Below are positions 14,296 through 22,979 of a stretch of 43,038 nucleotides of DNA, one piece after another. The position numbers were made by a program, and so were the translations under genes. How positions within the stretch are numbered: position 1 is the first letter of the stretch; every line of letters starts with the position of its first letter. Location: the IMG/VR virus record IMGVR_UViG_3300028920_000129, positions 1-43,038 of that record; one strand, written 5' to 3'. Source of the DNA: a virus. Below the pieces are notes generated by a model. That model was given only the letters and a program-made list of their open reading frames with translations. It was not told the origin of the DNA and did not search any database.

Positions 14296-16329
14296 CTACC
14301 TCGTAGCTAGTCTCACTCCCATCTGCTCAAACTCAGCAATAACTTTTTCTGCTATGCTTTCTTCACTAACATTTAGATTTTCAATATATATTGTAGGTTC
14401 TCTTTCTTCCCCTTCAGGTGTTATGTCAACTCGCTCTTTACCGGACGGATTATCACCAACCTGTATAAGCTGTGGACCATCCGTAACAAAAGAACCACCC
14501 TCAGCAAATGAAGGGAAAGTCCATGCTTGTATTAATCCTTTTAATTTATGATATTTATCCATTGCCTTAGTCAAAGCTTCTTTTTCATCTTTACTTACAA
14601 ACAACCCGAACGATTTTCGCATATTTGCTTCAGCCTCTATTTTTGCAGCATCAACATTAATCAGTGCCATTTGTTTGTTAATTTCCCATTCCGTTTTTTT
14701 TGCAGCATTCAACGCATCTTCATATGAAGCCCTAACATCTGATTTTTCTTTTTCATATGCTTTTTCCAAGTCCATTTTTCTTTTAGTTAGTTCATCAGCT
14801 GCATCATATTCTTTTTGATATTCTGCTTCTTTTATTTTTCTGAGTTCTATAGCGTTTAAACTAGACAACTCCAATGCTTCTAATTCTTTATTCATTACTG
14901 CTTCAATATTTTTAACACGTTCTGAGGCTATTTGCTTCTCTACGTTTAAAGCATCTTTTGCAGCTTGCTTTCTTGCTTTGCTAACTTCAACTATTTTCTT
15001 TAACGCAAAACTAGCCATCCCTAAAATGCCATTTTTCATAGCTCCAACCATATCACCAAATGTGCCTATGGCATTACCCATCTCACCGCCTATAGCTTCC
15101 CCGGCATTTTTCATAAGGTTAGTAATCTCACCTATGTTTTTTATAATATCATCTTTTGCCATTCCTATAGCTTTTACAGCTACTGCTTCAATTTTATTAA
15201 AAGCAGTATCCCATGAATTAAATATTTCCGTTGTTGTTTCTACTGTTGTTTTTTTAGCAACCGTGCCATTCTCTTTCCATAGCTTCTGCATTTTATTAAA
15301 CCATTTAACACCGCTATCAGCTATTTCACCAAAACTTTTTGTAGTTATATTTTTTATTTCTTTAGATTGAACTTTAACTATCTGTTTATATATTTTCCAT
15401 TTCTCACCTACTGATAAAGTTTCATCACCTAACAATTGCATTGTGGCGGCTATCCCTTTCCCATTTTGGGAAATAATCTTAACCATTAAAGATATACCTT
15501 TTATCACAATAGATATTGCAGTAGCTACGGTAAGCAGTACAGTAGCTAAACCCCTGAATGCATTTTGCATTGTTTTTATACCCTCTTCGGTTTCTAAAAA
15601 CTTTTTCATGTCTACTATAATAGGCTGCAAAATATCTATTAACATTTTACCGCCTTTTTCAGCAATATCACCCATAGTATTTTTGAGTTGTTTCATAGCA
15701 CCGTCAAACGTTTTAGTCTCAGCTTGTGCAGCACCACCAAATATCTTTGCTATATTTTGTACTGCCGTCTCTGCTCTCGCTGTACTACCGGCGGCACCTT
15801 CAACTGTTATACCGTATCTAGTCAAGGCATTCGTTGTACTACCAACAGTCTTTGCTACTAAATCAGCGGCACTCCTCAAATCCATCCCTTTTGCTGCCGC
15901 TAAATCAAGTGTTGATTTTGTTAACTTGTCAAGCACTTCACCTTCCATACCAAAGTTAGTTAACATTTTTTGTACACCAAGTATAGCTTCATCTCCATAC
16001 GTTGTCATTTTCTGGAGAGATTGTGCGTATTTTAAATTGTGTTGAAACGCCTGATCAGTAAAAGTTCCGGCTTGTTTCATAGCTTCCGCAAGCGTAATCT
16101 CTGCACGTTCTTGTACAGCCGCCGCATCCGTGAGTTTTTTCATTACTGCGATTGTAGCACCTATAGCAATAGTAGCCTGTACCCATCCCTTGCGAAGTAA
16201 TCCGGTTGAAGTTTTAACTTTTTTATTTTGGGCATCAGAACCTTTTAACTTTTTATTTAATTTATCTACTGCCGCCTGTGCATCTTTTGATGTTCCCTTG
16301 ATAGTGATAATTACATCATTCTTACCCAC
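14296..16329 (-). CDS. Tail tape measure protein
   Basis: At 677 residues it sets tail length and is ejected with the DNA. The N-terminal part is helical and Lys/Ala-rich, with a membrane-like stretch at 52-64. Hydrophobic segments near 255-290 and a Gly/Ala/Met-rich stretch (GEAIGGEMGNAIGTFGDMVGAM) at about 415-440 precede a long coiled coil (about 450-580). A GTG start at 16329 overlaps the end of the chaperone T reading by 8 bases. By the usual rule a 677-residue protein implies a tail of roughly 100 nm. Confidence 0.9.
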   Translation of the reverse strand: MGKNDVIITIKGTSKDAQAAVDKLNKKLKGSDAQNKKVKTSTGLLRKGWVQATIAIGATIAVMKKLTDAAAVQERAEITLAEAMKQAGTFTDQAFQHNLKYAQSLQKMTTYGDEAILGVQKMLTNFGMEGEVLDKLTKSTLDLAAAKGMDLRSAADLVAKTVGSTTNALTRYGITVEGAAGSTARAETAVQNIAKIFGGAAQAETKTFDGAMKQLKNTMGDIAEKGGKMLIDILQPIIVDMKKFLETEEGIKTMQNAFRGLATVLLTVATAISIVIKGISLMVKIISQNGKGIAATMQLLGDETLSVGEKWKIYKQIVKVQSKEIKNITTKSFGEIADSGVKWFNKMQKLWKENGTVAKKTTVETTTEIFNSWDTAFNKIEAVAVKAIGMAKDDIIKNIGEITNLMKNAGEAIGGEMGNAIGTFGDMVGAMKNGILGMASFALKKIVEVSKARKQAAKDALNVEKQIASERVKNIEAVMNKELEALELSSLNAIELRKIKEAEYQKEYDAADELTKRKMDLEKAYEKEKSDVRASYEDALNAAKKTEWEINKQMALINVDAAKIEAEANMRKSFGLFVSKDEKEALTKAMDKYHKLKGLIQAWTFPSFAEGGSFVTDGPQLIQVGDNPSGKERVDITPEGEEREPTIYIENLNVSEESIAEKVIAEFEQMGVRLATR

Positions 16330-16513
16330 GGTTACCCTTCATTTTTGAAATAATACTCTGTGCTTTATTTCTTGACACTTGCTTATTTTCACCCCTACGC
16401 TTTTTATTAATAGCTTCTATGACTACCTGTTCAAGTATGATACCACCCTCCAACACATCACGTAAAGTTACTGCTCCGTTTAGTTCCCGGAGTCCTTCAA
16501 CCAAATCAACTAT
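16322..16513 (-). CDS. Tail chaperone T extension (-1 frameshift product)
   Basis: This frame has no credible start of its own; it begins in phase when the ribosome slips back one base on the eleven A at 16523-16513. It then adds 63 residues (IVDLVEGLRELNGAV and onward) to the G protein, giving a GT fusion of about 171 residues. In lambda-like phages G and GT coat and assemble the tape measure before tail tube addition. The T part is basic and helical, ends 8 bases inside the tape measure gene and is followed by it, the standard order. Confidence 0.75.
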   Translation of the reverse strand: MVDLVEGLRELNGAVTLRDVLEGGIILEQVVIEAINKKRRGENKQVSRNKAQSIISKMKGNRG

Positions 16514-16836
16514 TTTTTTTTTTCTTCGCTTTGCATAACTTCTTGTACATATAAGTTATACCAATTGCTTATTTTTATAAGTGCCGTATACCCTATTGAT
16601 TTTATAAGCCTGTCAACCTTCTCTTTATCGTTCCGTAAATAAAACATATCTTTTAAATACTGCTCAATACTATCAGTTGCTTTTTCTACATCATCATCAA
16701 GGTCTTTCATTTCACTGAATTTTTTAATAAACTCTCTCGGTAAATCTACCGTTACAAAAAGTTTTTCTGTTTTCTCACCTGATCCGAAAATTACATAATC
16801 ATCATCAGGTAGTTCTTTTGTTAAATCTAAAGGCAT
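16510..16836 (-). CDS. Tail assembly chaperone G
   Basis: An acidic 108-residue helical protein (ELPDDDYVIFGSGEKTEKLFVTVDLPREFIKKF) ending in a Lys run encoded by the slippery A tract. It lies between the second tail tube gene and the tape measure, and the downstream open frame fits a -1 fusion. It is not part of the finished virion in related phages. Start at 16836 follows AAGGAGGGCAAC. Confidence 0.75.
   Translation of the reverse strand: MPLDLTKELPDDDYVIFGSGEKTEKLFVTVDLPREFIKKFSEMKDLDDDVEKATDSIEQYLKDMFYLRNDKEKVDRLIKSIGYTALIKISNWYNLYVQEVMQSEEKKK
16513..16523 (-). promoter_or_regulatory. Programmed -1 frameshift site (A11)
   Basis: Eleven A in a row directly precede the TAG stop of the G gene (16512-16510). 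A one-base backward slip avoids the stop and enters the downstream open frame. The place between tail tube and tape measure is where tail-chaperone frameshifts occur in most long-tailed phages. Confidence 0.75.
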
Positions 16837-16846
16837 GTTGCCCTCC

Positions 16847-17803
16847 TTAAATTATTGTTGTTGCTATGTTATTCATACACGTTATAGTCGCAAGTTCAGT
16901 TGTAGCTTGTTTTTCAGCTACCCCGGCTACCTCTTCACGCATCGTGTTAACCGCTCCACTCAAATTCAATCCCAACGGTTGATACTTAATTAACGGTATA
17001 GTCACTTTAACCTGTCTGGTAGAAGTCTGCGGATACCAACAATTTAACTCAAACGCTGCCGTATACACATTCTCACTCGGGATCGTAGTACCATAATAAT
17101 TAATATTCTTCCAACGTGTCGTATCCTCAGTTATAAACCCGGCACTCATTTCAATATCGTAATCCAAATCAAGTAAATCAACTACCTGAAAAGTATCATC
17201 TGTTAAACCGCCTCCACTGACACTAAAAGAAATATTAAACGAATTGATTAACCTATCAACTGTAGTAGCAAACTTAAACCGTCCTATGCCGTTATAAAAC
17301 ATAAAAGGATTCCTATCTTCATAACTCTCTGTTCTCTCAGTAGCAATTATAGTTACATTACATGCTTGCCCGGCGATACTCATACTAATAGGCTGTCCGG
17401 CTTCACCGGATAAAGTCAACGATTCTATTTTAGCGTCATACAATCTCTGTACCACGCTTGTATCTAGTTTACGTTCTAACGTCAACCAGGCACGATCACT
17501 TTTTGTCATAACATGCGTATACGGATCAGCACCGCCGGTTACTGCATCATCACCTAAAAACCATCCAAACATATAAGCTAACTGGTTAGGACGTGGATAT
17601 AATGTATAACTAAAATTTTCTGTATGCATCATTTTCACATTACTTTTTTTATAGTTATTATCCTGTCCTTCGGTTAAAATACTAACACTATGATCCGTGC
17701 TAAACCCTTCACTCTGAAATGGTATACTTAGTGTCGGTGTAGTCGCTGTACCCTTCGCTGTTTGCTTGCCTATTATAAGATAACCGCGGTTAGCTTGTAT
17801 CAT
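16847..17803 (-). CDS. Tail tube protein, second copy
   Basis: 318 residues from the ATG at 17803, one base after the stop of the paralog upstream; a longer reading from 17845 lies inside that gene and is not supported. It shares with the 364-residue neighbour the motifs SLTLSGEAGQP and NPFMFYNGIGRF, the TLYPRPNQL region and the overall order. No clear ribosome site is seen, so reinitiation after the first tail tube gene is likely. It probably forms or modifies the tail tube. Confidence 0.65.
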   Translation of the reverse strand: MIQANRGYLIIGKQTAKGTATTPTLSIPFQSEGFSTDHSVSILTEGQDNNYKKSNVKMMHTENFSYTLYPRPNQLAYMFGWFLGDDAVTGGADPYTHVMTKSDRAWLTLERKLDTSVVQRLYDAKIESLTLSGEAGQPISMSIAGQACNVTIIATERTESYEDRNPFMFYNGIGRFKFATTVDRLINSFNISFSVSGGGLTDDTFQVVDLLDLDYDIEMSAGFITEDTTRWKNINYYGTTIPSENVYTAAFELNCWYPQTSTRQVKVTIPLIKYQPLGLNLSGAVNTMREEVAGVAEKQATTELATITCMNNIATTII

Positions 17804-17804
17804 T

Positions 17805-18899
17805 TTAAGTCGGTAAAGTAGTTGTATAAGGTAATGAGCATTCAATATCCCAAAGCTGAGTAGTGGTGTTCTTCTTTAATGCTATACCGGATAATTCCTC
17901 AATCATAGTCTCAGGTGCGTTGTTCATATTCAAATTATGAGGCATTAGTTTCATCTTTGTTATACGTAACTTATACCGACGTAAATTAGAAGTCATAGCC
18001 GTTGCGACTGCTCCAGTACCACCATAGGCTAAATCAATCTCTAAAGCACCCTCAGATTCATGGTATGACGTGCTAATAGCTCCGGTGCTTGATGTAGTCA
18101 AACCGTACTTACTACGTACATAATTCCAGTAATCAGTGAAGTATAAACCAACCGTCACTTCAGCACTTAATGTCTGTTGTACAATATCCCTGTTAGTAAA
18201 CTCATCTGTCTGTACCTCTTCATCATTATTAAAATTAAGTTTTACATTGAAAGATTTAACATCAAATGATTTAGTAGCAAAACTGGATGTAGTCATTCCA
18301 ACTACGTATTTTCCATTACCGTTAAAAAACATAAAAGGATTATTAGCTTCATAAGTGTCTGTTCTAGCTGTCGTATGAATAGATACATCACGTCCAATCC
18401 CATCCATTGTAATTTTAACCGGCTGACCTGCTTCACCTTCAAGAGTCAAACTCCTGAACTTCACGCCGTAGTACCGTTCAACAAATATCGTGGATGTTGG
18501 TGCCGCTGACATACGTAACGATTTCTCAATAGTCATCCACTTTTGACGTGGAGTAGTAAGTTGGTCTTGCGTTGCTACAAATCCCATTGTGTGTACATTA
18601 ACTGTAGTAGGAAGTGAAGCCGTAAAGGTTGATCTACCCATAAAAGCCGCTGTGAGTTCCGCTCCGGTACGTGGATATAAATACTGTGAGAAATTAACAT
18701 CACAATACTTTTTTGTTTTCATCCACTTTGTGTTACCCTGATAAAGCCCTTGTCCGCATTCATCAAGGTGAATTTCGTTATACATAGGATTAGTATTTTC
18801 TTCAAGGATTGGCAGATAACAAGTCGGAGTTGTTATCGCTGTTGTCCTTTGCTTTTTTCCTATTCCCATATACCCTAAATTAGTTTGATAGTAAGGCAT
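17805..18899 (-). CDS. Tail tube protein, first copy
   Basis: 364 residues, beta-rich, with SLTLEGEAGQP and NPFMFFNGNGKY shared with the next gene. It lies between the neck genes and the tail chaperone, the place of the major tail protein. Having two diverged copies in a row is unusual; one could be the main tube protein and the other a terminal ring or decorated form. Start at 18899 overlaps no gene and follows GAGGGATAAA. Confidence 0.7.
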   Translation of the reverse strand: MPYYQTNLGYMGIGKKQRTTAITTPTCYLPILEENTNPMYNEIHLDECGQGLYQGNTKWMKTKKYCDVNFSQYLYPRTGAELTAAFMGRSTFTASLPTTVNVHTMGFVATQDQLTTPRQKWMTIEKSLRMSAAPTSTIFVERYYGVKFRSLTLEGEAGQPVKITMDGIGRDVSIHTTARTDTYEANNPFMFFNGNGKYVVGMTTSSFATKSFDVKSFNVKLNFNNDEEVQTDEFTNRDIVQQTLSAEVTVGLYFTDYWNYVRSKYGLTTSSTGAISTSYHESEGALEIDLAYGGTGAVATAMTSNLRRYKLRITKMKLMPHNLNMNNAPETMIEELSGIALKKNTTTQLWDIECSLPYTTTLPT

Positions 18900-18900
18900 T

Positions 18901-19101
18901 TTATCCCTCCTCTATAATATCAATATCTTTTTTATGTTTCTTTTCCTTTTTAACTTCATCATAAACAGGCTCAAAATCCGCCCTGCCTATAGCTTCCTGT
19001 TCAGGCATACTTTTTAAAATATCACCTTTCCGTAATATTCTAGAGCCGCCTCTTCCAACCGTTACCGGCTGACCTGCAATGTATCTTGCTCCAATGTACA
19101 T
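18901..19101 (-). CDS. 66-residue neck/tail protein
   Basis: A Gly/Arg-rich N-terminus (GARYIAGQPVTVGRGGSRIL) is followed by a charged Lys/Glu tail. ATG at 19101 follows AAGGAGGACTT. The N-terminal pattern resembles very small proteins found before the tail tube gene in Mu-like tail modules; function not established. Confidence 0.55.
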   Translation of the reverse strand: MYIGARYIAGQPVTVGRGGSRILRKGDILKSMPEQEAIGRADFEPVYDEVKKEKKHKKDIDIIEEG

Positions 19102-19110
19102 AAGTCCTCC

Positions 19111-19599
19111 TTAAATCCTTTCTTCTGCCTTAACCGTTACGTGTACCCAGACCTCACCTTTTAAAGTATTATTATCCTGCATCATTGGTTTATAGTCTAT
19201 ATTAGTACACCAAATCTCAAGTCCGGTTAAAGTCCTATCACTTGTTATTAATCTCCATATAGCTTCAGCAAATCTATACGCACGCTTTGCACAATAATCA
19301 TTTCTACCTCTATATTCAGGTACATGCGATATAATAATTATTTTATGATCCATTATATCGTGTTGTAATCCCATTTCAGGTACATCACTATTATCCGGGA
19401 GAATTTCAATAAACGGTAACTGGTCTATCGCTCCCAATTCATATATAGAATAAGACTCTTTCCCTGCTGTTGTCCGTGGAGCCGTTAACACAATATCATC
19501 CGCATAAGCCGCTTGTAATGCTGCAAGCTCTGCCGCAAGGTTAGCCTTCAAATAAGTCTCAATAGCAGTCATATAATATTCAATTAGTTTATTAGCCAT
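19111..19599 (-). CDS. Tail terminator / completion-like protein
   Basis: 162 residues: an N-terminal helical part (IEYYMTAIETYLKANLAAELAALQ), then strands (LPFIEILPDNSD, DHKIIIISHV) and a helix (YCAKRAYRFAEAIWRLI). This order and the place directly before the tail tube fit phage tail terminators, which cap the tube at the neck. The family name is uncertain. Confidence 0.6.
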   Translation of the reverse strand: MANKLIEYYMTAIETYLKANLAAELAALQAAYADDIVLTAPRTTAGKESYSIYELGAIDQLPFIEILPDNSDVPEMGLQHDIMDHKIIIISHVPEYRGRNDYCAKRAYRFAEAIWRLITSDRTLTGLEIWCTNIDYKPMMQDNNTLKGEVWVHVTVKAEERI

Positions 19600-20081
19600 T
19601 AATCAATCAACCCTAATATTTTACCTAAATGCCATACTTTCTCATGTACTATTTTCATCCAACGTGTCTTATCTTTACTCGATAAATCAATCGGTCTGCG
19701 TACAGGTAAATCACCCGATCCTTTGTAATGCCATTCAGCAGTCTTTGCAGATGTACCTATTACCATTTGTTTAGGAGTTTGCACATTCACACTATCACCA
19801 TGTCTTTTAGATACAAGGCTTCCTTTCAAATCACCTTTTAAAACTAATATAGGTCTACCGGGATAATTCTTGCTTTTCCATGCTGCATACTCTTTCGATA
19901 ACGGAGTCCATTTGCCTTGACTTCCGGTCCTACCCTGACTATTAAATAAAGTTTTCTCTGTTCTATAAAAATCCTCTGATAACTCTTTCCATACCGGTCT
20001 AAAATCTTTTATATCATCTATAAATCTTGACAGTTTAGCATATAGCTGTTTAGTTCCATACCAGTTGAATTTTATATCCAT
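19599..20081 (-). CDS. Virion morphogenesis protein, Mu gpG-like
   Basis: Contains GKWTPLSKEYAAWKSKNYPG, ILVLKGDLKGSLVS, MVIGTSAKTAEWHYKG and VRRPIDLS, the motif order of the phage virion morphogenesis family (tail completion, PF05069-like). It works at the head-tail junction. One-base stop/start overlaps with both neighbours show tight coupling. Confidence 0.75.
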   Translation of the reverse strand: MDIKFNWYGTKQLYAKLSRFIDDIKDFRPVWKELSEDFYRTEKTLFNSQGRTGSQGKWTPLSKEYAAWKSKNYPGRPILVLKGDLKGSLVSKRHGDSVNVQTPKQMVIGTSAKTAEWHYKGSGDLPVRRPIDLSSKDKTRWMKIVHEKVWHLGKILGLID

Positions 20082-20542
20082 TACCAGTTATCTCTACCTC
20101 TCATTACAGGAATTTCACTATCAGTACGTCTTTCACCTGAATTAGAATACTCATATGAATTCATTGTCGCTCCCTGCGTACCGTTTATTAAAGCAGAAAG
20201 CATAGAAGGATTATCAACTATCCTATTCAACGCATCGTAATACCTATCGAGTAAACTCATGGAATGCTCTGACTCATTTTTATTACCACCCATAAAAGCG
20301 GCACCCTCTGCCTCTCCTGCCGCTCCCCAGGCACATATCAGCTTAACATAGAGGTACGCAGGATGTGTAGCACTAGTCGTGATCGGTACAGTAATCCCTG
20401 CACCGGAAAAATATGCATCCATTTCTCCGCTTTTAGCAGGAATATAAGAGGCTACCTGTGCCAATGTCGGACGTGATGTTGTATCATAAACACGTTGAGG
20501 ATTAAAGGTCCGTATAAATGTAGTCGTTACATAATTAGCGAT
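20081..20542 (-). CDS. Head-tail adaptor, probable ATC start
   Basis: The region from RPTLAQVASYIPAKSGEMDAYF onward fits small head-tail connector adaptors (gp6/DUF1320 type). The first accepted start codon is a TTG at 20464 with no ribosome site. The same frame runs open back to ATC at 20542, one base after the upstream stop and 4 bases after AAGGGGGTG. From there it reads IANYVTTTFIRTFNPQRVYD, a natural N-terminus for this family. I therefore choose ATC, giving 153 residues. A sequencing change from ATG to ATC is the alternative. Confidence 0.65.
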   Translation of the reverse strand: MANYVTTTFIRTFNPQRVYDTTSRPTLAQVASYIPAKSGEMDAYFSGAGITVPITTSATHPAYLYVKLICAWGAAGEAEGAAFMGGNKNESEHSMSLLDRYYDALNRIVDNPSMLSALINGTQGATMNSYEYSNSGERRTDSEIPVMRGRDNW

Positions 20543-20543
20543 A

Positions 20544-20699
20544 TTACACCCCCTTTGCCTTGATATACTTCTCTAGTTCTTTATTTATTTTGGTTACTTC
20601 CAGTATTGCGTTTTTAGTTTTAAGTAATATATGTGAACTTCCATAGTCCATAAAATTAATACCTAAATATCTTAATAAATCTTTTATATCTATACTCAT
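20544..20699 (-). CDS. 51-residue protein after methyltransferase
   Basis: ATG at 20699 overlaps the methyltransferase stop by ATGA after GGGGTGTGAT. The chain (DIKDLLRYLGINFMDYGS, ILEVTKINKELEKYIK) looks like a short globular helix-strand-helix. Its last codons hold the ribosome site for the adaptor gene. Function unknown. Confidence 0.55.
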   Translation of the reverse strand: MSIDIKDLLRYLGINFMDYGSSHILLKTKNAILEVTKINKELEKYIKAKGV

Positions 20700-21271
20700 T
20701 TTATCACACCCCAACATAATATAAATTGTCCTATCTGTATATTACATTTCAAATCAATATGTTTTTTAAACCGTTCCTTGATACTATCGTGTGAATATTC
20801 CCTTAAATGAGCTATATCCATTCTCTCTTTTTTATAAGGTACAGTGAAAAATATCTTTGTTCCTTTCGGTAATAGTTTAACTAACCTGAGATCATCAATA
20901 TGCTCCATGACTTCCATAGCTACAAATATATCATAACCTATATAATCATAAGTGTATAAATCAGCTACTTCAAACTTTATCGAAGGGTATAACCGTTTAG
21001 CATGGAAGCCTATAGCCTTATCACTAAAATCTATTCCCTTAATATTCTTACTGATATTAAAAAATAAATAGTCAGTAAACCAACCAACACCACATCCTAT
21101 ATCAAGTATCTTTTGATTTTTTAATCCTAATACCTGCATATAGCTGATCATTTCTTCTGCTAACTTTGCATAGGCGGACCATTCATATCCGAACTTATAC
21201 CGGTCGTTATAAAATCCAAATCCTTTTTCAGTGTTTATTGGTATTTCAGTTGTTATTGTTTCTGTTATCAT
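20696..21271 (-). CDS. Class I SAM-dependent methyltransferase
   Basis: Motif I is clear (KILDIGCGVGWFTDYLF), then IKGIDFSDKAI for the acidic ribose-binding residue, and FVAMEVMEHIDDL for the post-I/IV region, as in small-molecule or sugar methyltransferases of the UbiG/Methyltransf_11 type. At 191 residues it has only the core fold. It follows a glycosyltransferase by 10 bases. A joint role in sugar modification of a virion or host surface is inferred; the acceptor is unknown. It is not a DNA methyltransferase by motif. Confidence 0.8.
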   Translation of the reverse strand: MITETITTEIPINTEKGFGFYNDRYKFGYEWSAYAKLAEEMISYMQVLGLKNQKILDIGCGVGWFTDYLFFNISKNIKGIDFSDKAIGFHAKRLYPSIKFEVADLYTYDYIGYDIFVAMEVMEHIDDLRLVKLLPKGTKIFFTVPYKKERMDIAHLREYSHDSIKERFKKHIDLKCNIQIGQFILCWGVIK

Positions 21272-21281
21272 TTTATTCTCC

Positions 21282-22409
21282 TTATATCCCTATTATATCA
21301 AAAGCCTTACGGACTTCCTTCTCGGCTGTATATTCATATCTGATTTTACGTACATTTCTACGTTTTATTTCCCAGAACATCGCATCATGCCAGGGTACTT
21401 TTGATAGTGCTTCCATTCCCTGTACATCAATACCTATATTATTAGTAACACAGAATTTAGCACTTTCACTTGAATTAAGATTAATCAACGGTATTCCGGC
21501 TGCTATACAATCCCATAACTTGTTAGGCATGCATACTTGTATCTGTGTACAGTCTAATGAGGACCCGACAAATCCATAATCGTATCGTGTGTATTGGTGT
21601 ATAGCGTGATACATTCTTAGCACTCCGTACGTGGACGCTCCGGCTATAGTATACGGCATTAAGTCCGCACTCGGTGTGGTATGATATATGTGTGTCGGTA
21701 TTCCTAACTGTGTTAGATATTGAAACATAGGCACAAGGTTACGATAAGGCAATTGACTTTTCATAGAAGGTACATTCACTTGACCACAATATAACATTCC
21801 GTTTACTCGCGGTAAATCAGTATCAGGAAAGAATATCGAAGGCGGGCAGCTATTAACCTGTAATACTTTCTTGTCATCACCGTATTTTTCATGTATAATA
21901 TCAATATATTTAGAAGTAGGCACAAATACATAATCAGCCTGACTACAAGCTATCTCTTCCTGTTTAGAAAATTGCTTTTCCATGCGTTCAGTCTTAGTGA
22001 CTTTACAAGTCGGGCATGTCGTTGTTTTAGTATGTAGTGTGGGGAGATCATGACAATCATGTATTATTATTCGCTTACCCTTATAAAGATCAACACATAA
22101 CTCTACTAATAAATCCGGTTCATTATGACACCAGAATATATCAGCATTGCTTTCTCTTATCTGTGCGTATAACTGATTAGCAGTGTCGTAAAACCGTATA
22201 CCATTATTATATATATGTGCGAATTGTAACTCATTCATTAACCCAAACCCCTGATGTTTAGTTATGAGTTCAAGATCATAACCTTCTAAATGAGCACCTA
22301 TCGCAAGTTTAACATTTCTTAAACAATGAAACCATGTAACAATACAAATCTTCGGTTTCTTTTTTGGTTTTACTTCATGCTTAATATTAGTTTTTGTTTT
22401 TGTTCTCAT
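21282..22409 (-). CDS. GT-B glycosyltransferase
   Basis: 375 residues, two-domain GT-B layout. The N-terminal half has KICIVTWFHCLRNVKLAIGAH and the acceptor-side SNADIFWCHNEPD; a CPTC pair near 137 is unusual. The C-terminal half carries MPNKLWDCIAAGIPLINLN, the nucleotide-sugar binding motif of GT4-like enzymes. A basic, Lys-rich N-terminus precedes it. It sits within virion genes next to a methyltransferase, so glycosylation of capsid, tail or host glycan is possible. Start at 22409 follows AAGGGAG. Confidence 0.75.
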   Translation of the reverse strand: MRTKTKTNIKHEVKPKKKPKICIVTWFHCLRNVKLAIGAHLEGYDLELITKHQGFGLMNELQFAHIYNNGIRFYDTANQLYAQIRESNADIFWCHNEPDLLVELCVDLYKGKRIIIHDCHDLPTLHTKTTTCPTCKVTKTERMEKQFSKQEEIACSQADYVFVPTSKYIDIIHEKYGDDKKVLQVNSCPPSIFFPDTDLPRVNGMLYCGQVNVPSMKSQLPYRNLVPMFQYLTQLGIPTHIYHTTPSADLMPYTIAGASTYGVLRMYHAIHQYTRYDYGFVGSSLDCTQIQVCMPNKLWDCIAAGIPLINLNSSESAKFCVTNNIGIDVQGMEALSKVPWHDAMFWEIKRRNVRKIRYEYTAEKEVRKAFDIIGI

Positions 22410-22421
22410 TCAATTACTCCC

Positions 22422-22760
22422 TTACTGTACAAATTCTTCTTTAGCATTAACTGTTCTGATACTTTCTTTGATTTTATCAGTTTCTATTTTTATCTTTGCC
22501 ATATCATCAGCTGTAGCCATTTTTGGAACTTCAATTTTTTTGCTGCTTTCTTTTTCTACAAACTTTTTTACTTTAGTCCCAGGTGTAACTTCAATTTGAT
22601 ACATTTCAATCCTCGATTCTTTTTTACAATGTGTACACTGTGTAATTTCATTCTGATTAAATAATAAATTAACCATACTTCCACAATCGCATTTAGTCCT
22701 GAAAAATCCTGCCCCTAAATACTCAATCTTTTGTTTTTTTTCTTGTTTTTCCTGTTTCAT
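22422..22760 (-). CDS. Zinc-ribbon protein with charged tail
   Basis: CDC near residue 25 and CTHC near 43 make a zinc ribbon; a Lys/Glu-rich region (KFVEKESSKKIEVPK) follows. ATG at 22760 follows AAGGAGTAA. It lies between capsid accessory genes and the glycosyltransferase. Function unknown. Confidence 0.6.
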   Translation of the reverse strand: MKQEKQEKKQKIEYLGAGFFRTKCDCGSMVNLLFNQNEITQCTHCKKESRIEMYQIEVTPGTKVKKFVEKESSKKIEVPKMATADDMAKIKIETDKIKESIRTVNAKEEFVQ

Positions 22761-22763
22761 TAT

Positions 22764-22979
22764 TTACTCCTTAATATAATTTTTAATAGCATCTAAAAAG
22801 GTATCCTTATCAAATGCTAAACACAAACCTAAATTCTTTGTCTGTCGGCAATATATTGTTATCATATTATTGTATTCCTGTATTTTTTCAATACATAAAG
22901 GATCACCATAACTGGTAACTTTCTCACCCATTAAAGCAAAATCAAGATATTTTTTAGCATCCGCTTCAACTTTATTCAT
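22764..22979 (-). CDS. 71-residue structural-region protein
   Basis: Helix-strand pattern (VEADAKKYLDFALMGEKV, NMITIYCRQTK, DTFLDAIKNYIKE) with two Cys. Start at 22979 overlaps the Lys-rich gene by ATGA. Function unknown. Confidence 0.6.
   Translation of the reverse strand: MNKVEADAKKYLDFALMGEKVTSYGDPLCIEKIQEYNNMITIYCRQTKNLGLCLAFDKDTFLDAIKNYIKE

Noticed and set aside
16322-16504. Independent 60-residue gene starting at TTG 16504
   Set aside because: There is no ribosome site, and a -1 slip on the A run explains the frame.
16847-17845. Longer start of the second tail tube gene at 17845
   Set aside because: The extra residues lie in another frame inside the first tail tube gene; homology with the paralog begins after the ATG at 17803.
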